Counted from the stretch's first letter, positions 46,704-56,014 are shown. The stretch: DNA of 64,000 bases from Nostoc paludosum FACHB-159 (GCF_014698835.1 NZ_JACJTU010000040.1:1-64000); one strand, 5' to 3'. Program-made: numbers and translations. Notes: generated by a model from the sequence alone, not told the origin.

Positions 46704-47751
46704 AAGGCTTTAGAGCAACCACCCTGTAATATATGTTCGGATAATCGCCTATGATAAAGCCAGTGCCACCCAGTTCACAGGGCAGACAAGATGCCCACCC
46801 TAGAAGATTTAATTGGATATTTTTAATTTGTCAGTCCCTTAGTTATCAAGTAACCACACTGTATAAATCATTGTTGGGACTGAAACTTAGATTATTACTA
46901 ATTTTGCGATCGCTACCTGAAGCCTATCTGATTGCCTACTACTCGAATCGCTCACTTGATTAACTCGGCTAAGCAACCGAAACCGAATTCCCTGTCATCC
47001 TTGACCAAGCCGAACAGAAGGTCTACTCAATCGCATCTGAACATTCCGCCACAGATTTAGTCCACATTCCCGATTCCCTGGCTGATGCTTTTACCGAGAT
47101 TTAAGCACTTAAACAACAATAAAATTGTTTATTTTATTGGCACGCTGTTAACAAAATAATCAATTTTTAACGGCTGACGAGTAGCTGATAATGATGGAGC
47201 CTGACCCAGTGCGAGAACTCGTTGCGGCGTAAGGGAAAGAGTGGGCAAGCTTTATAGGCAGGGGTGCAGGGGAGCAAGGGGGAAATGAAAGTACTCTCTC
47301 CCCTGCCCCTGAACCCCTCTGCCCCCCTGCTTCTTCACTTTGCCCACTTTCTCAATTTGACTATTCGCTTGCTGTAAGTATAAGCACTGATTTCTGTTTT
47401 TGGGAAAAAAGCCCAATTCAGTCATTTCCAAACTATTTTGCAATAACAGCTAAGTGTAATTACTCGAAGCGCAAACGATGGCTGATTCTACAGATAACAG
47501 CTTCGACAGTCCAACTAACTATTTAAAAACTACAATTGAAGCGGCAACGGACAAGGCAAGATATTAACCCAAGTCGAAGCGGGTATGAGGTTATGCGATC
47601 GTGGAGGCATTATTCGTGGGACAATCGATTTGATTTGGCGTTGCCTGTGGACAAGCTCACTTTAGAGTAGTCCAAAGCAGGTGATGTTGGATTGGTTCGT
47701 CAATCGTATTGTTTTCAGTGTTCTTCGTGATGTTGCGCGAGGCATTCGATA
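46704..47751. other. Gene-free region with relics and C-rich repeats
   Basis: About 1 kb between the CIS ATPase and the glycosyltransferase. At 46973-47104 a 43-codon frame without a start (FPVILDQAEQKVYSIASEH, ending in LADAFTEI) looks like the end of a decayed gene. A 28-codon frame begins at ATG 47478. Around 47262-47335 G-rich and C-rich tracts (GCAGGGGTGCAGGGG against CCCCCCTGC) form a long imperfect hairpin of the dispersed type. No functional gene is supported. Confidence 0.4.
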
Positions 47752-48960
47752 ATGCGGGTACTCCTATCGACAATTGGCTCACGGGGCGATATCCAACCAC
47801 TGGTGGCGCTGGCGCTACAACTGAAGACCCTCGGTCAGGAGATCCATCTGTGTGTGCCGCCCGACTTTTGCGACTGGATCGAGAGCTTGGGAATGTCCGT
47901 CACGCCCATTGGACCTGAGCTGCAATCGACTGGGAAAGTCAGCCCATCGGCAGCCATCAACCCCACTCCTGAGCAGCGGCAGCAGATGATGGAAGGCACG
48001 ATCGCCACACAATTCGAGACGATCGCAGTAGCAGCGCGAGGCTGTGACATGATTGTGGGCGCAACAGCTCTACAGATAGCCACTCCATCGATCGCAGAGA
48101 AGATGGGCATCCCCTATGTCTTCGCTGCTTACTGTCCCGCAGTCCTGCCCTCGCCCCGTCACGCGCCACCTGTATTGACCTTGCTGGGAGACCAGCCAGC
48201 GCCCGCAATGACCGATTACAGTGGACTCTGGGCACAAGACGCCCAACGCTGGAATGACCACTGGAGTTCTATACTCAACAAACAGCGGACAAAACTGGGT
48301 CTGGCTCCCTTGAACGACGTGCGTAGCCACATTTTGACCAACCAGCCCTGGCTGGCTGCCGATCCAACTTTGGCTCCCTGGTTCGATCTCGCAGACCAAA
48401 CCGTGTTCCAGACCGGGGCGTGGATCGTTCCGGATGACCGCCCGCTCTCCCGCGAACTGGAGATGTTCCTCGATGCTGGTGAGCCGCCTGTCTACTTCGG
48501 TTTCGGCAGTACCCGTGTATCGGCAGACCTCAGCCAGGTGATGATCCAAACCGCACGCGCGATCGGATTGCGCGCGATCGTTTATCGGGGTTGGGCAGAC
48601 CTATTACTGGTGGACAATGAACCGGACTGTCTGTCCATCGGTGAAGTCAACCAGCAGGTGTTGTTCAAACGAGTTGCTGCGGTCGTCCACCACGGGGGCG
48701 CGGGCACGACCACCGCAGCCGCACAAGCTGGCGTGCCCCAGGTTGTTATCTCGCAGCATTACGACCAGTACTACTGGGCGCAACGGGTCCACCAACTGGG
48801 CATTGGAACCGCACATCCACCTGTTCCACCCACCACTGACTCGCTGACGATCGCACTTGATCGCACCCTAAAGCCAGACGTGGTTGCCCGCGCCCAATCC
48901 GTTGCCACCGAAGTGCGTAGCGATGGCGCACAGGTTGCCGCCCAGCGATTGATTAGCTAA
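47752..48960 (+). CDS. GT1-family glycosyltransferase (UGT/macrolide or sterol-glucosyltransferase type)
   Basis: Protein of 402 aa with the GT-B fold of family GT1. The N-terminal MRVLLSTIGSRGDIQPLVALA (key residues GSRGD) is the acceptor-domain opening. The C-terminal sugar-nucleotide site has VYFGFGST, CLSIGEVNQQVLF and the signature HHGGAGTTTAAAQAGVPQ (about 305-322), ending in DQYYWAQRV. It glycosylates a small lipophilic acceptor such as a sterol, hopanoid or polyketide, probably from UDP- or dTDP-sugar. Its coding DNA is clearly G+C-richer than all flanking genes, with several long frames on the other strand, and it is bordered by relics, so horizontal acquisition is likely. Start ATG 47752. 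Confidence 0.85.
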   Translation: MRVLLSTIGSRGDIQPLVALALQLKTLGQEIHLCVPPDFCDWIESLGMSVTPIGPELQSTGKVSPSAAINPTPEQRQQMMEGTIATQFETIAVAARGCDMIVGATALQIATPSIAEKMGIPYVFAAYCPAVLPSPRHAPPVLTLLGDQPAPAMTDYSGLWAQDAQRWNDHWSSILNKQRTKLGLAPLNDVRSHILTNQPWLAADPTLAPWFDLADQTVFQTGAWIVPDDRPLSRELEMFLDAGEPPVYFGFGSTRVSADLSQVMIQTARAIGLRAIVYRGWADLLLVDNEPDCLSIGEVNQQVLFKRVAAVVHHGGAGTTTAAAQAGVPQVVISQHYDQYYWAQRVHQLGIGTAHPPVPPTTDSLTIALDRTLKPDVVARAQSVATEVRSDGAQVAAQRLIS

Positions 48961-48961
48961 T

Positions 48962-49069
48962 GAATTCGTGGGAGCGATCGGTCTGAATCTGCCTGACTTC
49001 AAGAATCTAAGTGCTAAAGTGGATTATTGTCTGGCAGTCCCATTTTGGGGGCAAGGAATCATAACTGAG
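48962..49069 (+). pseudogene. GNAT acetyltransferase fragment
   Basis: A frame without its own start begins just after the glycosyltransferase stop and reads FVGAIGLNLPDF, then CLAVPFWGQGIITED. The GAIGL strand and the P-WGQGI-TE element are the hallmark of RimJ/RimL-type GNAT acetyltransferases. Only about 35 codons survive, and the frame continues without a stop into TnpB sequence, so it is part of a chimeric relic. Confidence 0.55.
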
Positions 49070-49270
49070 GATTTACACCTTAAAGCGTTTCTCAAAAACC
49101 ATAAATTAGCAGGTGCAATTGCTGATTGTAGTATGTATGAATTTCGCCGCCAATTGGAGTACAAAACTGAGAAATTTTCAAGTAAATTAATCCTTGTGGA
49201 TAGGATTTTTCCTAGTTCTCAGATTTGCTCTAACTGCGGTCAACATCGGCTAAATTTTTGGGGTGAATGA
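49067..49270 (+). pseudogene. TnpB (IS200/IS605) C-terminal fragment
   Basis: The frame continues as LHLKAFLKNHKLAGAIADC, YEFRRQLEYK, ILVDRIFPSSQICSNCGQH, which is the RuvC-III/zinc-ribbon part of TnpB. The first cysteine pair of the zinc finger is present, then the match ends abruptly after GQHR; the second pair and the C-terminus are missing. The first 300 or so residues and TnpA are also missing. It is not functional as a nuclease. Confidence 0.75.
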
Positions 49271-49591
49271 GGTAAATGGTTTTGAGCAGGGGAGAGATCA
49301 GCTCAAGAGCTCCCCCTGCTCTGCGAAAGCTTGTGGGATATCCGCCAGGTATCTCAGTGGCTACCCTTGTGTATGTATTGTTTCTGATGTCAAATAGATT
49401 GCACATTAAATAGACTTTAGTATCCTTAATTAAGAACTTTTTGAGATTTTAGCAGTGGCTTTGAATCAAACAAAACAAGATTAATGATGAGTTCTTGATT
49501 TTCCCTGATTCAGCAGCCTAGCTACTAACTTTTGAATTCTTAAAACAATGATGCTAATAATATCTTTTCTGATAGTAAGGAGAATTAAATT
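49271..49591. other. Intergenic leader of the carbonic anhydrase gene
   Basis: About 320 bp. It has a dispersed G-rich/C-rich repeat near 49290-49320 and an A+T-rich stretch just upstream of the carbonic anhydrase start. No RNA gene was recognised. Confidence 0.35.
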
Positions 49592-50266
49592 GTGCCGATT
49601 AAGCGCATTCTTGCTGGGCTAAATGAATTTCAGGACAACTATTTTGTTGCTCACCGTGAGTTATTTGAGCATTTGTCACATGGGCAAAATCCAGAAGTGT
49701 TGTTTATCACTTGCTCAGACTCAAGAATCGATCCATTTTTAATTACACAAAGTCAACCAGGAGATTTGTTTGTTATTCGTAATGTTGGTAATCTCATACC
49801 ATGTTATGGAAGGTTGAATAGTGGCGAAGCTGCGGGTATAGAATATGCTGTTGAGGCTTTGGGTATTAAAGATATTGTTATCTGCGGACATTCTCATTGT
49901 GGTGCCATGAAAGGGTTACTACAAATAGGTAATCTGGCTCAGCAAATGCCTTTGGTTTATGAATGGTTGAAGAATCATGCTGAAGCTACCCGCCGTCTTG
50001 TGCTAGATAACTACCAAGGTTATCCTTATGAGAAACTGTTAAAAATTGCTATTGAGCAAAACGTCCTCACACAGATAGAAAACTTAGAGACTTATCCTGT
50101 AATTCGTTCCAAACTTCACAGTAATCAACTTACACTTCATGCTTGGATTTATGAAATTGAAAGTGGAGAAGTGTTTGCCTACGATGCCGAAGATGGGAAA
50201 TTTAGAGTTCTCAAAAACCGTTCGTTTCCTGTGCCTAATCCTCTAATTAGTGTACAGTCAAGTTAA
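49592..50266 (+). CDS. Beta-class carbonic anhydrase
   Basis: Enzyme of 224 aa that interconverts CO2 and bicarbonate. Zinc ligands are visible: Cys41 and the Asp43/Arg45 dyad in ITCSDSRIDP, then His100 and Cys103 in VICGHSHCGAMKG. Length is that of a compact beta enzyme; the N-terminus shows no signal peptide. Translation begins at GTG 49592, with a strong AAGGAGA site eight bases upstream. It is not linked to carboxysome genes, so a carboxysomal role cannot be assumed; CcaA-type and peripheral (EcaB-like) enzymes are both possible. Confidence 0.93.
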   Translation: MPIKRILAGLNEFQDNYFVAHRELFEHLSHGQNPEVLFITCSDSRIDPFLITQSQPGDLFVIRNVGNLIPCYGRLNSGEAAGIEYAVEALGIKDIVICGHSHCGAMKGLLQIGNLAQQMPLVYEWLKNHAEATRRLVLDNYQGYPYEKLLKIAIEQNVLTQIENLETYPVIRSKLHSNQLTLHAWIYEIESGEVFAYDAEDGKFRVLKNRSFPVPNPLISVQSS

Positions 50267-50286
50267 AAATGAGAATTTAATGATAC

Positions 50287-50509
50287 TAGAACTTACGCAT
50301 TGTCAGAAAATTGATATTATGCAGTCAATCCCAACTTCTGGGTCACACTTGCCTGTGGATGGTTTGGTAGTCGCTCTGATAGTCCCAACCTGCTGATAGA
50401 GATGACTTAAATTATCGGCCTTTCAAGTCCCTACAATTTCTTGAGTGTCTGTTTTATCCTCATTACTCTTACAGCACCTCCTGTCTAATTTGTCAATGCG
50501 TAAGTTCTA
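50287..50509. mobile_element. 223-bp inverted-repeat element (MITE or IS relic)
   Basis: Terminal inverted repeats TAGAACTTACGCATTG are perfect over 16 bp (50287-50302 and 50494-50509) and continue imperfectly (TCA against ACA). The inner 190 bp has no intact ORF; on the minus strand it reads like a transposase start broken by stops. It is adjacent to, and probably cut off, the 5' side of the dnaB relic. Confidence 0.75.
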
Positions 50510-50832
50510 TTAGTGATGTTGTAATTATACTCTACAGGGAAGAAATGCATAATCCCGATACACCTGAACGTGGCATTGCTGAGTTAATCGTTCGCAAGCA
50601 GAGGAATGGGCCCACTGGCAATACGGTTCGGTTAAGATCCCCCCGCCTACGGCGACCCCCTTTTTAAGGGGGTAAAAGAGGGTTATAAGCCCCCCTTTTT
50701 AAGGGGGTTGGGGGGATCTTCGAGGAATAAACACGTTAACCGAACCGTATTGGGCCCACTGGGACAGTCAAGCTTTTGTTTGACCATCAGTTTACCAAAT
50801 TCAAGAATTTATCTCGCGGTCGGGAGTTTTGA
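50510..50832 (+). pseudogene. dnaB: dnaB (replicative helicase) 3' relic, split by a MITE
   Basis: With the MITE and one copy of the target duplication removed, the frame reads SDVVIILYREEMHNPDTPERG, shown by its key blocks VVIILYREE and NPDTPERGIAEL, then RKQRNGPTGTVKLLFDHQFT and KFKNLSRGREF before TGA. This is the last 65 or so codons of DnaB. The 5' part is absent; the relic starts at the edge of the 223-bp element. It is a non-functional copy, probably from a plasmid, phage or duplicated gene. Confidence 0.8.
50619..50752. mobile_element. 134-bp MITE with 10-bp target-site duplication
   Basis: Perfect 17-bp terminal inverted repeats CAATACGGTTCGGTTAA (50619-50635) and complement (50736-50752) enclose a G+C-rich core of CCCCC and GGGGG tracts. 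The 10-bp sequence GGCCCACTGG is repeated directly on both sides (50609-50618 and 50753-50762). The empty site can be rebuilt exactly as a dnaB reading frame. No ORF is inside, so a transposase in trans is needed. Confidence 0.93.
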
Positions 50833-51500
50833 TGAGCTAGTTGAAAATTGACTTTGAAAATATAAAGCAGATACAAAGTTCAGTGCTTATGAATAGATTT
50901 ATTAGCAATTAATATAAAGAATATGCAAAGATATGTATTTAAATCCACAAATGTAAGTAAATATTCTAGATTGAGTTAATATGATGTTATCTGAAGATAT
51001 TTCTTGTTTGTAAGCGAAATGCCCGAAGGCGATCGCCTGCAAAAAAGGTACAGAAATTATTGCTTTATATCCCTGTCAAGTATTCCCGATTTTGCAACTA
51101 GTAGGCTTGAAACTATAGAACCAACCCAATTATTAACTTTTGGGTTAGGACATTCCAGCTCAGCTTTTCATATCTTCTTCAGCAATGTCTACGCTAAATG
51201 CTTGCCAACGTTACTAATGGAGGATGCTTGAAACAACTGTGAAACTAGTTGTTTTTGTGAATCTACATCCTCACAAATCTGTAGGGCGCTTAAGACATGG
51301 ACAGCCCTCAATAGTTGGATAAATACTACTTGCAAACAACTTAAAAGGAGATTTTTCATCAAAAATTTCTAATTTTCCAACGTGATATAAGGTATGCCGA
51401 AATATGATGCTTTCGGCGAAATTTTGTGCGCTTTCCCCAGTACTCACAGCAAATTGAGAACTTCATTTACCGTAAAAATCGATTCAGGTAGGAAAAAGTT
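50833..51500. other. Intergenic leader of the RTX gene
   Basis: About 670 bp with no convincing gene. One HIP1 site near 51032 sits in a CCCGAAGGCGATCGCC context typical of dispersed repeats. A frame at 51004-51231 has no family resemblance. The RTX promoter probably lies in the A+T-rich DNA after 51340. Confidence 0.35.
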
Positions 51501-54173
51501 ATGTCAAATATCATTGGAACCAACGCAAACGATACCCTAAATGGTAGTAGCGACGCCGACACAATTAATGGCAAAGCTGGAAATGATATCATTAATGGTC
51601 AGGGAGGTAAAGACACCTTAACAGGTGGGGGCGGTAAGGATAGATTTTTTTTCGATAATAACTTTGCCTATAGTACTGATGAGACTGATATTATTACTGA
51701 TTTCGGTGGTGTAGGTAAAGGAACAAACCCAACAGCACCAGTCATTGCTGAAATTGATACCATACAATTTATTGGGGAAGGGTTGACTGCGCGAAATCTG
51801 CTGCTGACACAGAATGGTAGCAATTTAGAAATCAGTTTTGATGGAGCAAATGAAGTCAAAGTTATCCTGCAAAACTTCAAACTAGAAGATTTGGAGAACT
51901 TGAAAGCTTCTGGTAGTATCCCAGCTATTGGCAATATTATCTTTGATGGGCAAACTAGCATCAGCGACAGCTTTAATGTCCTAGATGCCAACTCTACTGA
52001 AACGAGCCTGGGTATCAAGAACACGGTGACTTTCCTCAATGACCTCTCTAACAACATTACGGGTTTAGATAACTCAAATGATGTCGTCAATGGTCAGGGC
52101 GGCAATGACAAAATCGATGGCTTGAGTGGCAATGATTTGCTGCGGGGTGGTGTAGGCAATGATACTCTCATTGGTGGTGTAGGCAATGACACGCTCATTG
52201 GTAGTGCGGGGAGTAACTCACTCATTGGTGGTGCTGGGGATGATAATTTGAATGTTAACTCTTCAAAAGGCAATAACTTGCTCTCTGGTGGCGATGGAAA
52301 TGATTATCTTTTTGCCTCTGGTGACTACAGCGAGTACCGAGGCTCAATTTCATTTGGCAATCCTATCTCTGGCGATAACACCCTCAACGGTGGTGCTGGT
52401 AAGGACATTTTGAATGCTAATTATTCAACAGGTAATAACATCCTCAACGGTGATGCTGGAGATGATTATTTGAATATTGACTATTCAACAGGTAATAATC
52501 TCCTCTCCGGTGGCACTGGTAATGATTATCTCTCTGTTTCTGGCTTCTCCGACGGTGGAGGAGGAACTTTTTTTAGATATTATGGCACAGGCAATAACAC
52601 CCTCAACGGTGATGCTGGTAACGATACCTTGAATGCTGGTTATACAACAGGTAATAACACTCTCAACGGTGGTATTGGTGATGATTACTTGAATGTTGAC
52701 AATTCAGAAGGCAATAATCTGCTCTCTGGAGGCGATGGCAATGACTCATTCTATGTAACTGCCCTAGATACTGCCCCCTCTTCTTTAGTAACTCAAACGG
52801 TAGATGGGGGTAAAGATAACGATTTGTTGTCCGTCGATTACAGTAATGCTACCAAAGGAATCACAACGACTTTCAATGCTACTACTAACATTGGAACAAT
52901 CACAGCCGATACGAATCGAGTTAGTTACAAAAATATCGAACGATTAAATCTCATAGGTACAGCCTACAATGACAATATTGTGGGGAGCAATGGCAACGAT
53001 ACTCTCTCTGCGGGCTATGGCAAAGATACTATAGACGGGGGTAAGGGTGACGATTTGTTGTCCGTCGATTACAGCTCTGCTAGCAAAGGAATCACAACGA
53101 CTTTCAATGCTACTACTAACATTGGATCAATTACAGCAGGCACGAATCAGGTTAGCTACAAAAATATCGAACGATTAGATATCAGAGGTACAGCCTACGA
53201 TGACAATATTGTGGGGAGCAATGGCAACGATACTCTCTCTGCGGGCTATGGCAAAGATACTATAGACGGGGGTAAGGGTGACGATTTGTTGTCCGTCGAT
53301 TTCGATTACAGCTCTCCTAGCAAAGGAATCACAACGACTTTCAATGCTACTACTAACACTGGATCAATTACAGCAGGCACGAATCAGGTTAGCTACAAAA
53401 ATATCGAACGATTAGATATCAGAGGTACAGACTACGATGACAATATTGTGGGGAATAGTGGGAACGATACACTCTCTGCGGGTTATGGCAAAGATACTAT
53501 AGACGGGGGTAAGGGTGACGATGTTTTGTCGATCAATTACAGGAGTGCTAATGGAGGAATCACAACGACTTTCAATGCTAGTACTAATACTGGATCAATT
53601 ACAGCAGGCACGAATCAGGTTAGCTACAAGAATATCGAACGATTAAATATCTGGGGTACAAACAATTACGATGACAATATTGTGGGAAACAGTGGCAACG
53701 ATACGATATATGGGGGCAGTGGTGGCAATGATACACTTGTTGGCGGTGCAGGTAACGATAGGTTGATTGCTAGCGATTTAGGCAATAATACCCTTTATGG
53801 TGGTTTTGGCAATGATATTCTGATAGGTGAGTTTGGTAATGATACCCTAATTGGAGGAGATGGTATTGATACCTTTGCCTTCAATAGTTACCGCAAGGGT
53901 GTTGATACTATTTATGACTTTAACTCCACTAATGAACTAATTCAGCTATCGACTTATGATTTTGGCGAGGGATTATCATCAGGTTCACTTGGGACAAGTC
54001 AGTTTACTATTGGAACATCTGCAACCACTAGCGATCAGCGATTTATCTACAACAGCACCACAGGTGGACTGTTCTTTGACCAAGATGGCAGTGCATCTGG
54101 GTTTACTCAGGTACAATTTGCACAACTATCTACTGGATTGTCACTAACCAACAACAATTTTGTGGTTGTTTAA
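51501..54173 (+). CDS. Large RTX-type calcium-binding repeat protein
   Basis: Protein of 890 aa made almost entirely of calcium-binding repeats (GGxGxDxLx; for example GNDTLIGGVGND) and related beta-roll units with no enzymatic domain visible. N-terminal repeats (about 1-45), a beta domain (about 45-150), short repeats alternating with variable GNN-L-GG units (about 190-430), four 77-79 residue repeats (about 434-735), and final RTX units with a C-terminal FDQDGSASGFTQVQFA block typical of type I secretion signals. ATG 51501 follows an AGGA site at 8-9 bp. Likely an exported surface, adhesin-like or S-layer-like protein; no secretion genes are adjacent. Confidence 0.85.
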   Translation: MSNIIGTNANDTLNGSSDADTINGKAGNDIINGQGGKDTLTGGGGKDRFFFDNNFAYSTDETDIITDFGGVGKGTNPTAPVIAEIDTIQFIGEGLTARNLLLTQNGSNLEISFDGANEVKVILQNFKLEDLENLKASGSIPAIGNIIFDGQTSISDSFNVLDANSTETSLGIKNTVTFLNDLSNNITGLDNSNDVVNGQGGNDKIDGLSGNDLLRGGVGNDTLIGGVGNDTLIGSAGSNSLIGGAGDDNLNVNSSKGNNLLSGGDGNDYLFASGDYSEYRGSISFGNPISGDNTLNGGAGKDILNANYSTGNNILNGDAGDDYLNIDYSTGNNLLSGGTGNDYLSVSGFSDGGGGTFFRYYGTGNNTLNGDAGNDTLNAGYTTGNNTLNGGIGDDYLNVDNSEGNNLLSGGDGNDSFYVTALDTAPSSLVTQTVDGGKDNDLLSVDYSNATKGITTTFNATTNIGTITADTNRVSYKNIERLNLIGTAYNDNIVGSNGNDTLSAGYGKDTIDGGKGDDLLSVDYSSASKGITTTFNATTNIGSITAGTNQVSYKNIERLDIRGTAYDDNIVGSNGNDTLSAGYGKDTIDGGKGDDLLSVDFDYSSPSKGITTTFNATTNTGSITAGTNQVSYKNIERLDIRGTDYDDNIVGNSGNDTLSAGYGKDTIDGGKGDDVLSINYRSANGGITTTFNASTNTGSITAGTNQVSYKNIERLNIWGTNNYDDNIVGNSGNDTIYGGSGGNDTLVGGAGNDRLIASDLGNNTLYGGFGNDILIGEFGNDTLIGGDGIDTFAFNSYRKGVDTIYDFNSTNELIQLSTYDFGEGLSSGSLGTSQFTIGTSATTSDQRFIYNSTTGGLFFDQDGSASGFTQVQFAQLSTGLSLTNNNFVVV
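52803..53710. repeat. Four tandem repeats of about 231-237 bp in the RTX gene
   Basis: Copies begin with GACGGGGGTAAGGGTGACGA or a close variant, at about 52803, 53034, 53265 and 53502. Copies two and three are nearly identical over their length, and copies one and four are more diverged. The third copy carries a 6-bp in-frame insertion (two codons). Confidence 0.85.
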
Positions 54174-54379
54174 TCGGATTTAGCGCTCTGTAAGTCACCA
54201 AGCGGTAAGGTTTGTGAGGTGCTATTTTTTAGCATCTCGCATCTATTTTGCTCAATGCAAATTCTTTTGGTAAGCGATCGCAACTTTCTCACGCCATCCA
54301 TTCAGTCCATTGCGGCGCATCTGTAACCAGTTGAGCAAATTTGTCTAAACTCCAGAGACTTCACAGAGATAAAAAAAGT

Positions 54380-54404
54380 AGAGACGTTGCATTGCAACGT
54401 CTCT
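54380..54404 (-). terminator. Hairpin terminator between convergent genes
   Basis: AGAGACGTTGCA and its exact complement around a single T. On the minus strand it is followed by ACTTTTTTTA, so it has the form of a terminator for the sucrose-phosphate-synthase-like gene; on the plus strand no T-run follows. The sequence is also a common cyanobacterial dispersed palindrome. Confidence 0.6.
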
Positions 54405-54481
54405 AAAAGGATTTTGATATCATGCTTTCAAGCCTGTTCCCTGTTCCCTGCTATACCTTGAAAAAGCTAATCCTAGCTGAT

Positions 54482-56014
54482 TTAAACGCTAGGTGTACTT
54501 AGTAACCTTTGGTTAGAGCCAAAGTACAGGTCGCTCAATTCTTTTAATGAAACATCAGTCTCGGATTCTGGATTAAGGAAGTAGGGATGGATGGGAAGGA
54601 GTTCAGCACGAGGGCGGGTGTCAGGTGAAGACACAATCTGCTCAAGGAAAGCCAGGTAGTTTTCAGCAGTAGATTCCCACGTGTACTTTTTCAAGACCCT
54701 TTGCTGACCAGCTTGGGCAAAATACTCCCACTCCTTAGCATCGCATAACAACCGTTCCAAGCCCCGCGCAATATCAGCAGGATCTTCTGGGTCAACGAGT
54801 ACCCCATATTCCTTATTTCCCTGCTGGAAGCTTTCGCTAGGGCCGCCGTTTTTGGTTGCTACCACCGGTAAACCTGCTACTGCTGCTTCTAAGGGAGCAA
54901 GTCCAAAGGGTTCGTAAAGTGCAGTCAGCGCGAATACCGAGTGGCGTTTAACCATAAGTCGATATACTGCTGCCAGTGACTCTTGAGACTGATCTGGCAA
55001 ACCAAATGCACCGATTTTTCCCCACAAGTCGTTTTCTTTGACCACCTCCCGAATGGGGGCTAATACTTCTTCGGTTATGTCGTCGCTAGCCGCCTCTCGT
55101 AAAGGATCGTCCAGTCCCCCTGTGAGTAAAATCAAGTTAGCTCGTTCCTGTAGTGTCGGACTCATTGCAAAGGCTTGCACCAGCCCTAATATATTTTTTT
55201 TCAGTTCTAATCGACTGGATGCAACAATCGCTGGCAAATCTCGACGTGACTCGGCAATATCTCGCGCCAATCGTTCTTGAATGAATTCATGGGTAGCCTC
55301 CTCATTTTCGGAACGCGCTTTTGCACCGAAAATCGAAAAATCTGCTCCTGGTGGAATCACTGCAAAGCGATCGTCGTTGTCTACATCCACTGCACCACCA
55401 TAGACTCGATGAGAGTACTGTTCAAAGCGTTCCTGCCGCGTACTGGTAATATTGATAGCGGAGCGATTCATGCTCAAGCGTTCGGCTAAGATGCGATATT
55501 TGAAGTGGAATTGCTCGTCTATTTCTGTAACATTCTCCGGGGTGACCTCTAGTTTGTCGATCTTTTGAGCGCCGAGAGAATGAGCAGTAAAGGTAAAAGG
55601 TATGCCTGCTTCTTCCTCAATCAAAACACCACACAGTCCTCCATCACCGTAGTGAGCAGTCATGGCATCGGGAAAACCCCCATCTTGTTGATAGAATTGC
55701 AGGATGTTGGGTACCCAATCTTTAACTAGATGAGGCCACAATAACTCTTTAGGCAAAAATTCTTTTGGCCCGGCTGTTAACCGGATAATCCGGACGTTAT
55801 CTACCCCTGGATAGGTGTCAATTACTTCAGCAAACTCTGGCCACTCCGGGTCAATGATTTGACGGGTGAGAATATCAACTTTATGTCCCTGCTGAGCTAT
55901 GGCAATAGCGACTTGCTTAACGTAGATCAGCTGACCCCCAAAATCTGGGTGTTTGGTTATGTGACTATTGCCAGAATCAAAATTGCCTTGAGGGTTGAGA
56001 AATCCAATGTGCAT
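54482..56014 (-). CDS. Sucrose-phosphate-synthase-type GT4 glycosyltransferase
   Basis: Enzyme of 510 aa with the GT-B fold of family GT4. The N-terminal FLNPQGNFDSGNSHITKHPDF (key residues NPQGNFD and HPDFGGQLIYVK) matches closely with bacterial sucrose-phosphate synthases such as that of Halothermothrix orenii. Further blocks are TAHYGDGGL, TFTAHSLGAQK, ERFEQYSHRVY, IVASSRLELKKN and the nucleotide-sugar site FALTALYEPFGLAPLEAAVAGLPVVATKNGGPSE. The C-terminal phosphatase domain of plant-type SPS is absent. It likely joins UDP-glucose or another sugar nucleotide to fructose-6-phosphate for compatible-solute synthesis; mannosylfructose-phosphate synthase is an alternative. Single gene. Confidence 0.8.
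   Translation of the reverse strand: MHIGFLNPQGNFDSGNSHITKHPDFGGQLIYVKQVAIAIAQQGHKVDILTRQIIDPEWPEFAEVIDTYPGVDNVRIIRLTAGPKEFLPKELLWPHLVKDWVPNILQFYQQDGGFPDAMTAHYGDGGLCGVLIEEEAGIPFTFTAHSLGAQKIDKLEVTPENVTEIDEQFHFKYRILAERLSMNRSAINITSTRQERFEQYSHRVYGGAVDVDNDDRFAVIPPGADFSIFGAKARSENEEATHEFIQERLARDIAESRRDLPAIVASSRLELKKNILGLVQAFAMSPTLQERANLILLTGGLDDPLREAASDDITEEVLAPIREVVKENDLWGKIGAFGLPDQSQESLAAVYRLMVKRHSVFALTALYEPFGLAPLEAAVAGLPVVATKNGGPSESFQQGNKEYGVLVDPEDPADIARGLERLLCDAKEWEYFAQAGQQRVLKKYTWESTAENYLAFLEQIVSSPDTRPRAELLPIHPYFLNPESETDVSLKELSDLYFGSNQRLLSTPSV

Noticed and set aside
47815..48931. Several long minus-strand frames inside the GT1 gene
   Set aside because: They mirror a G+C-rich coding region, have no family resemblance, and the plus strand has clear GT1 motifs throughout.
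50287..50509. CRISPR or tRNA-like structure
   Set aside because: Only one pair of inverted ends exists and there are no direct repeats or cloverleaf elements.
51004..51231. A 75-codon frame upstream of the RTX gene
   Set aside because: Starts in a dispersed CCCGAAGGCGATCGCC repeat and has no coherent protein-like pattern.
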